From assembly GCF_001687365.1 (NCBI RefSeq), contig NZ_LGLV01000018.1, positions 1-64,000 of the forward strand: a DNA stretch of 64,000 nucleotides, in the 5' to 3' direction. A program made the translations under genes and the position numbers. Origin of the DNA: Pararhizobium polonicum (lineage in GTDB: Bacteria > Pseudomonadota > Alphaproteobacteria > Rhizobiales > Rhizobiaceae). The notes below the pieces were generated by a model, which worked only from the letters and a program-made list of their open reading frames with translations, did no database searches and was not told the DNA's origin. Shown here piece by piece: positions 36,683 to 44,527 of this stretch. How positions within the stretch are numbered: position 1 is the first letter of the stretch; every line of letters begins with the position of its first letter.

Positions 36683-36934
36683 ACGATTCTCCCTGATTTT
36701 TCCCGCTTTACCATTTGCCAACCATAGTCCTAAAGCCGGCGATAACCCTACCCAAAGCTTTATCGGTTCGATCGGCCTTTAATGAACCGGCGTTTACCAT
36801 TCGGTTGCCGCCCGGTGCCACCATCGTCCCATTCCGCCAGTGCCCTGGCGTTCAAAATCGCGCCCGTCATCCGACCGCCCTGCGGACGGCGGAGCTATGA
36901 GATAGTCCCGGCGAAAAGATAGCGAGCCCGTCCG

Positions 36935-37708
36935 ATGCTGAAAAAATCCCTGATCCTTGCCACAGCCATCCTGGTTGTTATGTCCAGTCTTGCGGAAGCG
37001 AACGACCGCTACCAGAACCGCCCGCCGATCATCATCAGCCCCGACCTCACCGCCCCCTGGGTCACCCAGCTTGGCGGCACCGTCGAGCCCGTCGTCTATC
37101 GCCAGCAGCGCCCTATAGCGGTTCAGCAGCCGAGCGCCACCCGAAAACAGTATCTGCTGCAGCGCCGTGTTCAGCGCTCCGGTACGACCACCGCGCAACC
37201 GGTGCAGCCGGTGTCGATGATGCGGGCGCAAAAGCCCAAGCAGCGCCAGATCGATCCGCAGTTCCTGCCGCAGACCGTTGCCTATGAAACCCAGGAAAAG
37301 CCGGGAACGATCGTCATCGATACCAACAGCCGTTTTCTCTATCTCGTCACCGGCAATGGCGAAGCGCGGCGCTACGGCGTCGGCGTCGGCAAGCCGGGCT
37401 TCGAATGGGCCGGTGCCCACAAGGTGACGCGCAAGGCGGAATGGCCGACCTGGACGCCGCCCTCCGAGATGCGCGCCCGCGAGGCGGCCAAGGGCCATTT
37501 TCTGCCGGTCAGCATGGAAGGCGGCCCGGAAAATCCGCTTGGCGCCCGCGCCATGTATCTCGGCTCGACGCTCTACCGCATTCACGGCACCAACGCGCCG
37601 TGGACGATCGGCTATGCCGTTTCGTCGGGATGCATCCGCATGCGCAACGAGGACGTGACCGACCTCTATGAACGCGTCAATGTCGGCACCAAGGTCATCG
37701 TGATCTAA
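36935..37708 (+). CDS. L,D-transpeptidase (YkuD), copy 1
   Basis: A 257-residue periplasmic enzyme with a signal peptide (MLKKSLILATAILVVMSSLAEA). A Gln/Arg-rich linker (residues 25-115) precedes the YkuD domain, which starts PGTIVIDTNSRFLYLVTGNG and has the catalytic motif HGTNAPWTIGYAVSSGCIRM near residues 208-227, with Cys nucleophile and His. It should make 3-3 peptidoglycan cross-links or link proteins to peptidoglycan. A paralogue follows 168 bases downstream on the same strand; a hairpin (37723-37751) separates them. Confidence 0.92.
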   Translation: MLKKSLILATAILVVMSSLAEANDRYQNRPPIIISPDLTAPWVTQLGGTVEPVVYRQQRPIAVQQPSATRKQYLLQRRVQRSGTTTAQPVQPVSMMRAQKPKQRQIDPQFLPQTVAYETQEKPGTIVIDTNSRFLYLVTGNGEARRYGVGVGKPGFEWAGAHKVTRKAEWPTWTPPSEMRAREAAKGHFLPVSMEGGPENPLGARAMYLGSTLYRIHGTNAPWTIGYAVSSGCIRMRNEDVTDLYERVNVGTKVIVI

Positions 37709-37722
37709 GCCGCAACTTACAT

Positions 37723-37751
37723 GCCGAAGGGCCGCAACGTGGCCTTTCGGC
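37723..37751 (+). terminator. Stem-loop between the two L,D-transpeptidase genes
   Basis: GCCGAAGGGCC pairs with GGCCTTTCGGC over 11 bases (one G-U pair) with loop GCAACGT, 15 bases after the first transpeptidase stop. It lacks a T-run. It suggests that the second copy has its own promoter. Confidence 0.6.
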
Positions 37752-37876
37752 AACAGCGGTTCCCATGGTGACAGGCCGAACCATCACATTTGCTCTATCC
37801 AGGCCCCGTTAGACTTGCGTAAAACGCGATATTGAATAGCGTTTCGCAACTTGAGACTGGATGAGGGAATCTGTCT

Positions 37877-38569
37877 ATGAAATATGCCTTGCAGACATTG
37901 GCCGCAGTCGGGTTTGCGGCCGCTGTGACTTTTGGCGCGTCGAGCGCATCCGCTTTCACGCCGGGTCAGCCGGCCGGTGCGGCATCCGGATCGGATGTCA
38001 CGCTGGTGGCGGTGGAGAAAAAGCCGGCGAAACAATTCATGCGCACCAAGGTGCGGCTCAGCACCACTGAAGCGCCGGGCACCATCATCGTCGATACCAA
38101 CAACAAGTATCTCTACTATATCGAAGGGCCGAACCGGGCGACCCGCTACGGCATCGGCGTCGGCCGCGAAGGCTTCGGCTGGTCGGGCGTCGTCAAGGTA
38201 CAGCGCAAGGCCGAATGGCCGGGCTGGACCCCGCCGAAGGAGATGATCGCCCGCGAACGCAAGAAGGGCCATATCCTTCCGGACTTTCAGGAAGGCGGCA
38301 TCGACAATCCGCTCGGCGCCCGCGCGCTCTATCTCTACAAGGGCAAGAACGATTCCGGGTTTCGCATCCATGGCACCAACCAGCCCTGGACGATCGGCCT
38401 CAACATGTCGTCGGGCTGCATCCGCATGATGAACAAGGACGTGGAACATCTCTATGACCGCGCCTCGATCGGCACCAAGGTGATCGTCATCGGCCCCGGC
38501 AACAAGCAGGGCGACGTCTCCTATGACGACCGCGGCGTCGACATCCTGCGCACGATCTTCGGCGGCTGA
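37877..38569 (+). CDS. L,D-transpeptidase (YkuD), copy 2
   Basis: A 230-residue paralogue with signal peptide (LAAVGFAAAVTFGASSASA) and a YkuD domain from APGTIIVDTNNKYLYYIEGP to the end. The active-site motif is HGTNQPWTIGLNMSSGCIRM near residues 170-189. The two copies share blocks such as KAEWPGWTPPKEM/KAEWPTWTPPSEM and NPLGARA. It lacks the long Gln/Arg linker of copy 1. GAGGGAA stands 7 bases before the ATG. It ends at a strong terminator, and the outer-membrane barrel gene follows. Confidence 0.92.
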   Translation: MKYALQTLAAVGFAAAVTFGASSASAFTPGQPAGAASGSDVTLVAVEKKPAKQFMRTKVRLSTTEAPGTIIVDTNNKYLYYIEGPNRATRYGIGVGREGFGWSGVVKVQRKAEWPGWTPPKEMIARERKKGHILPDFQEGGIDNPLGARALYLYKGKNDSGFRIHGTNQPWTIGLNMSSGCIRMMNKDVEHLYDRASIGTKVIVIGPGNKQGDVSYDDRGVDILRTIFGG

Positions 38570-38589
38570 TCATCCGGCGATAGCCTATC

Positions 38590-38620
38590 AAAAGCGTCCG
38601 CTCCGGCGGGCGCTTTTTTT
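38590..38620 (+). terminator. Intrinsic terminator after the second L,D-transpeptidase
   Basis: AAAAGCG-T-CCGC pairs with GCGG-G-CGCTTTT (one T-G pair) around a TCCG tetraloop, followed by seven T residues in total. It is 20 bases past the stop codon, a textbook rho-independent terminator. Confidence 0.9.
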
Positions 38621-38701
38621 CGTTCCGGCGGCTGACCTGTCATACGGCTGTTGCCCCACAATTATACGGCTTTTCCAGAGTGGAACGGCTTGGGGACCGA
38701 C

Positions 38702-39379
38702 ATGCGCTTGAACACCGGACGGGCAGCAGCCCTTTTGTCTGCGATCTTGGCCTTTGCACCGATTGCCCCCGGCTCCGCCCGCGCGGAGGACCTGCAAATC
38801 TCGGTTTACGGCGGCTACCAGACGGCGCCGCACAGCGATGTGAAAGTGTCGGACGGCACGGATTTTACCGCCGGCTGGGAAGGCAACTCCTTCAAGTCGC
38901 CGCAATATTACGGCGTGCGCGGTACCTGGTGGCTGACCGACCTCGGCAAGCCGAATATCGGCCTGTCGATCGATTATACGCATGCCAAGGTCTATGCCGA
39001 CGACGCGACATTCGGCAAGACGCCGGGATGGACCCATTTCGAATTTACCGACGGGCTGAACCTGCTGACGCTGAACGGCATCTACCGCATCCAGAAACCG
39101 GACCGGAAATGGACGCCCTATATCGGCGCTGGCGTCGGCATCAACGTACCGCATGTCGAGGTCACCCGTCCCTCGGGCAAGACGTTCGGCTATGAATTCG
39201 GCGGCGTGACCCTGCAGGCCCAGGCCGGCATTTCCTACCAGATTTCAGAGCGCTGGTCCGTCTTCGGCGAATACAAGGGCAACTATTCCTTCATCGACGT
39301 GCCGATCGACAGCGGCGCCCGCCTGAAGACCGACATCATCACCAATGCGGTCAATCTCGGCGTCTCGTTTCACTTCTGA
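38702..39379 (+). CDS. Outer-membrane beta-barrel protein, LpxQ-like
   Basis: A 225-residue exported protein: signal peptide (AAALLSAILAFAPIAPGSARA), then alternating aromatic/hydrophobic strands, QISVYGGYQTAPHS, YYGVRGTWWLTDLGKPNIGL, WTPYIGAGVGINVPHVEV and the closing strand NAVNLGVSFHF with terminal Phe. This resembles, from memory, the Rhizobium lipid A oxidase LpxQ, which oxidises the proximal glucosamine of lipid A in the outer membrane; a plain OmpA-type or OmpW-type barrel is the alternative. GGGGA precedes the ATG. Its last 10 bases overlap the end of the converging glcF gene. Confidence 0.7.
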   Translation: MRLNTGRAAALLSAILAFAPIAPGSARAEDLQISVYGGYQTAPHSDVKVSDGTDFTAGWEGNSFKSPQYYGVRGTWWLTDLGKPNIGLSIDYTHAKVYADDATFGKTPGWTHFEFTDGLNLLTLNGIYRIQKPDRKWTPYIGAGVGINVPHVEVTRPSGKTFGYEFGGVTLQAQAGISYQISERWSVFGEYKGNYSFIDVPIDSGARLKTDIITNAVNLGVSFHF

Positions 39380-40671
39380 AGCAAGGCCGGCTTTTCGCCG
39401 CCATAGGCCCAATCGAGAAGCTCCACCGTGTGCAGGATCGGCATGGCCGTGCCGGTGGCGATCTGGGTGATGCAGCCGATATTGCCGGTGGCGATGATAT
39501 CGGCCTTGGTCGCCTCGATATTCTTGACCTTGCGCGCCTTGAGCGTCGCCGAAATCTCCGGCTGCAGGATATTGTAGGTTCCGGCCGAGCCGCAGCAGAG
39601 ATGGCCCTCGGCCGGATCGCGGACGGTGAAGCCGGCATTCTTCAAGAGCAGCTTCGGCGCCATGACGATCTTCTGGCCATGCTGCATCGAACAGGCGGAA
39701 TGATAGGCGACCGTGATGTTCCTTGTCTCCTGGCGCGGCAGGTCGAGGCTTGTCAGATATTCGGTAATGTCCTTGGCCAAAGCCGAAACACGCGCCGCCT
39801 TGTCCGCATAGGCCGGATCGAGCCGCAGCATATGGCCGTAGTCCTTGATCGTCGTGCCGCAGCCGGACGCGGTGATGATGATGGCGTCGAGGCCGCCCTC
39901 GTCGGCCGCCTTCACCCAGACATCGACATTGCGGCGGGCAGCCGTGAGCGCCTGCTCCTCGCGGCCCATATGATGCACCAGCGCGCCGCAACAGCCCTCG
40001 CCCTGCGGCACCACTACCTCGACGCCGAGCCGCGTCAACAGCCTGATCGTCGCCTCGTTGATCCCGGGCTTCAGCACCGGCTGGGCGCAGCCGGTGAGGA
40101 TGGCGACCCGGCCGCGCTTTTCCGTTTCAGCCGCGCGAACGCCGGGCATTGCGGCTGCGGACGCCTGGGCGATCTCGGATGGCGCCAAATCCAGCATGAC
40201 CCCGAACGTCTTCAGGAAGGGCATCCGTTTCATCAGTCCGGCGAACGGCCGGCCGAGCCGGGCCGCTTTCAGAGCCAGTCGGAAGCGCGACGGATACGGC
40301 AGAACCGCCGCCAGAACAGCCCGCACCAGCCGGTCCTTCAGCGGACGCCTGTAGGTCTGTTCGATATGGACGCGGGCGTGATCCACCAGGTGCATATAGT
40401 CGACGCCGGAGGGACAGGTGGTCGTGCAGGCAAGGCAGGACAGGCAGCGATCGATATGGGTGACCACCTCCTCATCCGCCGGACGACCGTTTTCCAGCAT
40501 ATCCTTGATCAGATAAATCCGGCCACGCGGACTGTCGAGCTCGTTGCCGAGCGTCACATAGGTCGGACAAGTGGCCGTACAGAAGCCGCAATGCACGCAT
40601 TTGCGCAGGATCGCCTCGGATTCGGCCACATGCGGATCGGCAAGCTGGGCGGGGGTGAAGTTGGTTTGCAT
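39370..40671 (-). CDS. glcF: Glycolate oxidase iron-sulfur subunit
   Basis: GlcF carries electrons from the GlcD flavin towards the quinone pool. It has two 4Fe-4S motifs, CVHCGFCTATCPTY near residues 25-38 and CLSCLACTTTCPSG near 75-88, and two cysteine-rich CCG domains: EGCCGALVHHMG near 225 and LCCGSAGTYNI near 360. The length, 433 residues, is normal. It is separated from glcE, its upstream partner, by a 200-base gap filled with a repeat element, which is unusual for a glc operon. Confidence 0.93.
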   Translation of the reverse strand: MQTNFTPAQLADPHVAESEAILRKCVHCGFCTATCPTYVTLGNELDSPRGRIYLIKDMLENGRPADEEVVTHIDRCLSCLACTTTCPSGVDYMHLVDHARVHIEQTYRRPLKDRLVRAVLAAVLPYPSRFRLALKAARLGRPFAGLMKRMPFLKTFGVMLDLAPSEIAQASAAAMPGVRAAETEKRGRVAILTGCAQPVLKPGINEATIRLLTRLGVEVVVPQGEGCCGALVHHMGREEQALTAARRNVDVWVKAADEGGLDAIIITASGCGTTIKDYGHMLRLDPAYADKAARVSALAKDITEYLTSLDLPRQETRNITVAYHSACSMQHGQKIVMAPKLLLKNAGFTVRDPAEGHLCCGSAGTYNILQPEISATLKARKVKNIEATKADIIATGNIGCITQIATGTAMPILHTVELLDWAYGGEKPALLQK

Positions 40672-40701
40672 CAGGTCAGGCGCTCCGAGTGTGCGGAGGC
40701 A

Positions 40702-40848
40702 TACCCCCCTCTGTCCCTCCGGGACATCTCCCCCTCAAGGGGGGAGATTGGCCGTAGACTCTGTGCCCGCCTTACTGGGAGGTCACTTGGGTAAAAGAAC
40801 GATCTCCCCCCTTGAGGGGGAGATGTCACGAAGTGACAGAGGGGGGTA
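40702..40848. repeat. RIME-like palindromic element between glcE and glcF
   Basis: The left arm (40702-40748) starts TACCCCCCTCTGTCCCTCCG and the right arm (40802-40848) reads back as its complement, ending GACAGAGGGGGGTA. Each arm contains a self-complementary CATCTCCCCCTCAAG-type block and a small hairpin: GTCCC-TCC-GGGAC on the left and GTCAC-GAA-GTGAC on the right, different bases but both paired. Such mosaic palindromes are recalled as RIMEs in Rhizobium and Agrobacterium. It lies inside an operon and could affect the glcE:glcF ratio. Confidence 0.78.
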
Positions 40849-40873
40849 GCGCGCCGCATACTCATCGTGTCCA

Positions 40874-42076
40874 TCACCCCATCTTCCCCGGATTGAAAAT
40901 CCCCTTGGGATCGAACTTCTCCTTGATCCGCGCCGACAGCGCCGCCACGGCCGGCAGTTCAGGCTCGAATGCCGGAATCCCGGCCCGCACCGCATCCGAA
41001 CCCCGTACCAGCGTCGCGTGCCCGCCGCCGAGGCCCTTGATGTAGCGGCGCAAAAGCTCGGCTTCGGCGTCAGCCTCCATGCGCAGCCAGATCAGGCCGC
41101 CCTGCCAGTCGTAGAAGGCATCGACACCGGCTTCGAGCCGCAAGGCCGCGATCAGCTGGTGACCGGCGGAGGGAGCGACCGAGACGCGCCAGAGCGGCTT
41201 TTGCGTGCCGTCGGCATAGGGTTTGACGTCGCGGATGTCCCGCCAGAGCGTTTCGGTCGCCTTCTGGTCGAGCATGGCAACCGGAGCAGCGCCGGCAAAA
41301 GCCGCCTTCAGTGTTTCGGCCCGAACGGCGACCGACGCGGCCAAGCCCTCCAGACGCAGCACCGTTGCGGCGCCTTCGGGATGACTGCTGCCGACGAAGC
41401 GGTAGCGCACGCTATCGGGCAGGTGCGCCGCGCCGGACACTTCGACCGGCATCGCCAGTGCATGCGCCATGGCAGCGGCGGCCTGCGCGTCATCGAGGCC
41501 GAAAAGGACGATCGTGACCGCGGCGGGTGGCAAGGGCAGGACCTTGAAGGTAACCTCCGTCAAAAGCCCGAGCGTTCCATGCGAACCGCAAAGCAGCTTG
41601 ACGAGATCAAGGCCCGTGACGTTTTTCATCACCCGGCCGCCGGACTTGATCACCTCGCCCACTCCGTTGACGAAGCGGATGCCGAGCAGATGGTCGCGCG
41701 CCGCACCGGCGGTGATGCGGCGCGGGCCGGAGATATTGGCGGCAAAGACGCCGCCGATGGTCGGCTCGCCCCGGGTGCCCATGACGCCGCGATGATCCAT
41801 CGGTTCGAAGGCGAGCATCTGGCGGTTTTCAGCCAGCGCCGCCTCGATCTCCGTCATCAGCGTTCCCGCCTTGGCGCTCATCGTCATTTCGGCCGGATTG
41901 TAGCTGACAATGCCGGTCAGTTTTCGCGTCGACAGATGCTGCTCTGCTTGAACTGGATTGCCAAGGCCTGACCGCGTTGCCCCACCTGCGATCGCAAGCG
42001 GCGTTCCCACCTCGGATGCCTGCCTGACAATCTCTGCTGCTTCCGTCTCGGATGCCGGTTCGAAGGACATGCTCAT
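40874..42076 (-). CDS. glcE: Glycolate oxidase FAD-binding subunit
   Basis: A 400-residue FAD-linked oxidase subunit that forms the glycolate oxidase complex with GlcD and GlcF. The FAD-binding PCMH-type domain begins EIVRQASEVGTPLAIAGGAT and includes GEPTIGGVFAANISGPRRI near residue 105 and MKNVTGLDLVKLLCGSHGTLG near 150. The C terminus ends FDPKGIFNPGKMG, the usual closing motif. Its ATG overlaps the stop of glcD by four bases (ATGA), which sets the start and couples translation. Confidence 0.93.
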   Translation of the reverse strand: MSMSFEPASETEAAEIVRQASEVGTPLAIAGGATRSGLGNPVQAEQHLSTRKLTGIVSYNPAEMTMSAKAGTLMTEIEAALAENRQMLAFEPMDHRGVMGTRGEPTIGGVFAANISGPRRITAGAARDHLLGIRFVNGVGEVIKSGGRVMKNVTGLDLVKLLCGSHGTLGLLTEVTFKVLPLPPAAVTIVLFGLDDAQAAAAMAHALAMPVEVSGAAHLPDSVRYRFVGSSHPEGAATVLRLEGLAASVAVRAETLKAAFAGAAPVAMLDQKATETLWRDIRDVKPYADGTQKPLWRVSVAPSAGHQLIAALRLEAGVDAFYDWQGGLIWLRMEADAEAELLRRYIKGLGGGHATLVRGSDAVRAGIPAFEPELPAVAALSARIKEKFDPKGIFNPGKMG

Positions 42077-43512
42077 GCGGCCGGGCGTCCTTCCAGCGGG
42101 AAGACCTTGGACGGGTTCATGATCCATTGCGGATCGAATGCGGCACGGGCGGCCATCTGCTGGTTCAGATCGATCTGGGTGAACTGGTGCAGCATCAGAT
42201 CGCGCTTCTCGATGCCGACGCCATGCTCGCCGGTGAGGCAACCGCCGGCGTCGACGCAGAGACGCAGGATGTCGTTTCCGGCCGCTTCGGCACGCGCGGC
42301 GTCTTCCGGGTCGTTGATATTGTAAAGGATCAGCGGATGCATGTTGCCGTCGCCGGCATGGAACACGTTGGCGACCCGCAGGCCGTAGCCGTCGATGATT
42401 TCGCTGGTCCTGTTCAGGACATAGGAGAGCTGGCCGAGCGGCACCGTTCCATCCATGCAGATATAGTCGGCGATACGGCCGGTGGCGCCAAAGGCGGATT
42501 TGCGGCCCTTCCAGATCAGCGCCGCTTCCGTGGCCGACTGGCTTTCCCGGATGGTGGAAACGCCGTGGCGGCGGGCGATCTCGATGATACTGGCCAGCAT
42601 CGCATCCATCTCGGCATCGGATCCCTCGACCTCGACGATCAGAAGCGCCTCGACATCCATCGGATAGCCTGCATGGGCGAAAGCCTCGCAGATGCCGATG
42701 GCCTGCTTGTCCATGAATTCGATGGCGACCGGGATAATGCCGGAGCCGATGACTTCGGCGACGCAGGCCCCCGCCTCTTCCGACGACATGAAGCCGAACA
42801 GGACCGGCCGCGTTCCTTCCGGCTTGGCGATCAGCCGGACGGTCGCCTCGGTGACGATGCCGAGCTGGCCTTCCGAGCCGCAGACGAGGCCAAGCAGATC
42901 ATAGCCCGGCGCATCCAGCGCCTTGCCGCCGAGATCGACGATCGTGCCGTCGAACAGCACCATCCTGACGCCGAGCAGATTGTTGGTGGTCACCCCGTAT
43001 TTCAGGCAATGGGCGCCGCCGGAATTCATGCCGATATTGCCGCCGATGGTACAGGCAAGCTGCGAGCTCGGGTCCGGCGCATAGAAGAAGCCATCGGCGG
43101 AAACGGCTTCGGAAATATTGATATTGGTGACGCCCGCCTGCACCGTCGCGGTGCGGTTGGCAAAGTCGATATCGAGAATGCGCGACATTTTCGACAGGCC
43201 GATCACCACCGCATCGGATTGCGGGATAGCGCCGCCCGACAGCGATGTGCCCGCACCGCGCGGCACGACCGGGATGCCATAGCGGCCGCAATATTTCAGC
43301 ACCGCCGCTACCTGCGCGGTGGTTTCCGGCAGGGCAACGGCCAAGGGCACCTGGCGATAGGCGATGAAGGCATCCGTCTCGAACGGCACCAACCCGCGTT
43401 TCTCACTGATCAGGCAGCCCGCCGGCAAAAGCTCCGTCAGATCCTCGATGATCGCGGCGCGACGGGCAAGCACGGATTGTTTCGGTTCCAGAAAGGCGAT
43501 CGTCTCAGGCAT
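42073..43512 (-). CDS. glcD: Glycolate oxidase catalytic subunit
   Basis: GlcD oxidises glycolate (or D-lactate) to glyoxylate using FAD. The 479-residue protein has the FAD/PCMH signature VVPRGAGTSLSGGAIPQ near residue 70, CTIGGNIGMNSGGAHCLKYG near 148, and the C-terminal metal/substrate region with GDGNMHPLILY near 387 and CVDAGGCLTGEHGVGIEKR near 420. GGGAGG stands 5 bases before the ATG. It is the first gene of glcDEF and is divergent from a LysR gene with 118 bases between. Confidence 0.95.
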   Translation of the reverse strand: MPETIAFLEPKQSVLARRAAIIEDLTELLPAGCLISEKRGLVPFETDAFIAYRQVPLAVALPETTAQVAAVLKYCGRYGIPVVPRGAGTSLSGGAIPQSDAVVIGLSKMSRILDIDFANRTATVQAGVTNINISEAVSADGFFYAPDPSSQLACTIGGNIGMNSGGAHCLKYGVTTNNLLGVRMVLFDGTIVDLGGKALDAPGYDLLGLVCGSEGQLGIVTEATVRLIAKPEGTRPVLFGFMSSEEAGACVAEVIGSGIIPVAIEFMDKQAIGICEAFAHAGYPMDVEALLIVEVEGSDAEMDAMLASIIEIARRHGVSTIRESQSATEAALIWKGRKSAFGATGRIADYICMDGTVPLGQLSYVLNRTSEIIDGYGLRVANVFHAGDGNMHPLILYNINDPEDAARAEAAGNDILRLCVDAGGCLTGEHGVGIEKRDLMLHQFTQIDLNQQMAARAAFDPQWIMNPSKVFPLEGRPAA

Positions 43513-43548
43513 GCTGGCCTCCCTGCGCATTTGCACCGCGGCATCAAT

Positions 43549-43567
43549 TGGTAATTTTTCTTTACCA
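43549..43567. promoter_or_regulatory. Candidate operator in the glcD-LysR divergent region
   Basis: TGGTAA-N7-TTACCA is a perfect 6-base inverted repeat in the 118-base space between glcD and the divergent LysR gene. Its symmetry and length suit a LysR-type site (T-N11-A centred dyad). It is the only strong dyad in that interval. Confidence 0.55.
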
Positions 43568-43630
43568 CTATCGTCACGACCCGGCAAATGCTAATCAGTT
43601 TTTCCGTTTTAGAAACAATGGTCAAGATTG

Positions 43631-44527
43631 ATGACAAATCTGGGCGATCTCGAGGTCTTCACGCGTGTCGTATCGACCGGCAGTATGTCGGCGGCAGGGC
43701 GGGCACTGGGGTTTTCCCCAGCTGTTATTTCCAAACGCATCAAACGGCTGGAAGACCGGCTCGGCACGCGGCTGTTCCAGCGGACCACACGGCAGATATC
43801 GCTCACGGAAGCCGGACAGGGATTTTACGACCGGGTGCTGGGGATCATGGCCGGCATCGAGGAAGCCGAAGCCTTTGCTTCCGGCCGCTCCGGCCAGCCG
43901 CAGGGCACTCTGCGCATCACCGCCCCCACCTCCTTCGGCCGCATGCATGTGGCGCCGCATCTGGCCCGCTTCATCGAGGCGCATCCCGATCTCATCCTCA
44001 ACATCGTGCTCTCGGACGAATTCACCGACATCGTCGCAGACGGTTTCGATCTGGCTGTCCGCATCGGCGAACTCAGCGATTCGACGCTGGTGGCCCGCAA
44101 GCTGGCGCCGGTGCGGCGCATCCTCTGCGCCTCGCCGGCCTATCTCGGGCGATACGGTATGCCGGAAACCGTCGACGATCTTGGCCGCCATATCTGCCTT
44201 CGCCAGCACAACCACGACACCTGGAAGCTGGAAAGCGAAGGTGGCTCGATGAGCTACAAGCCACAGGGCCGGTTGATCACCAATTCATCCGAGGTGGTGC
44301 GTGAAGCCGTCCTTTCTGGAGCCGGCATCGCGCTGCGCTCCACCTGGGACGTCGGTGGCGACCTGAAATCGGGAAGGCTCGTGCAGGTCCTGCCCGCCTG
44401 GGAAGGATCGCGCAATCTCTTCGTCTCGGCACTCTATCCCAGCCGCCAGTTCCTGCCGGCCAAGGTCAGGCTGTTCATCGATTATCTGGCCGGGCTCTAT
44501 GGACCGGAGCCTTACTGGGAGCGGTAG
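43631..44527 (+). CDS. LysR-family regulator, probably of glcDEF
   Basis: A 298-residue LysR protein. The helix-turn-helix is LEVFTRVVSTGSMSAAGRALGFSPAVISKRIKRLEDRLG (residues 6-44), and the effector domain starts GTLRITAPTSFGRMHVAPHL near 90, with the SLxR-type region LVARKLAPVRRILCASPAYL near 152. It resembles the CrgA/DmlR-type clade (ISKRIKRLE and LRITAP). Divergent placement next to glcD implies that it controls glycolate oxidation and itself. I use the ATG at 43631; a TTG one codon earlier is less likely. It overlaps the converging DUF6880 gene by 16 bases. Confidence 0.85.
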   Translation: MTNLGDLEVFTRVVSTGSMSAAGRALGFSPAVISKRIKRLEDRLGTRLFQRTTRQISLTEAGQGFYDRVLGIMAGIEEAEAFASGRSGQPQGTLRITAPTSFGRMHVAPHLARFIEAHPDLILNIVLSDEFTDIVADGFDLAVRIGELSDSTLVARKLAPVRRILCASPAYLGRYGMPETVDDLGRHICLRQHNHDTWKLESEGGSMSYKPQGRLITNSSEVVREAVLSGAGIALRSTWDVGGDLKSGRLVQVLPAWEGSRNLFVSALYPSRQFLPAKVRLFIDYLAGLYGPEPYWER

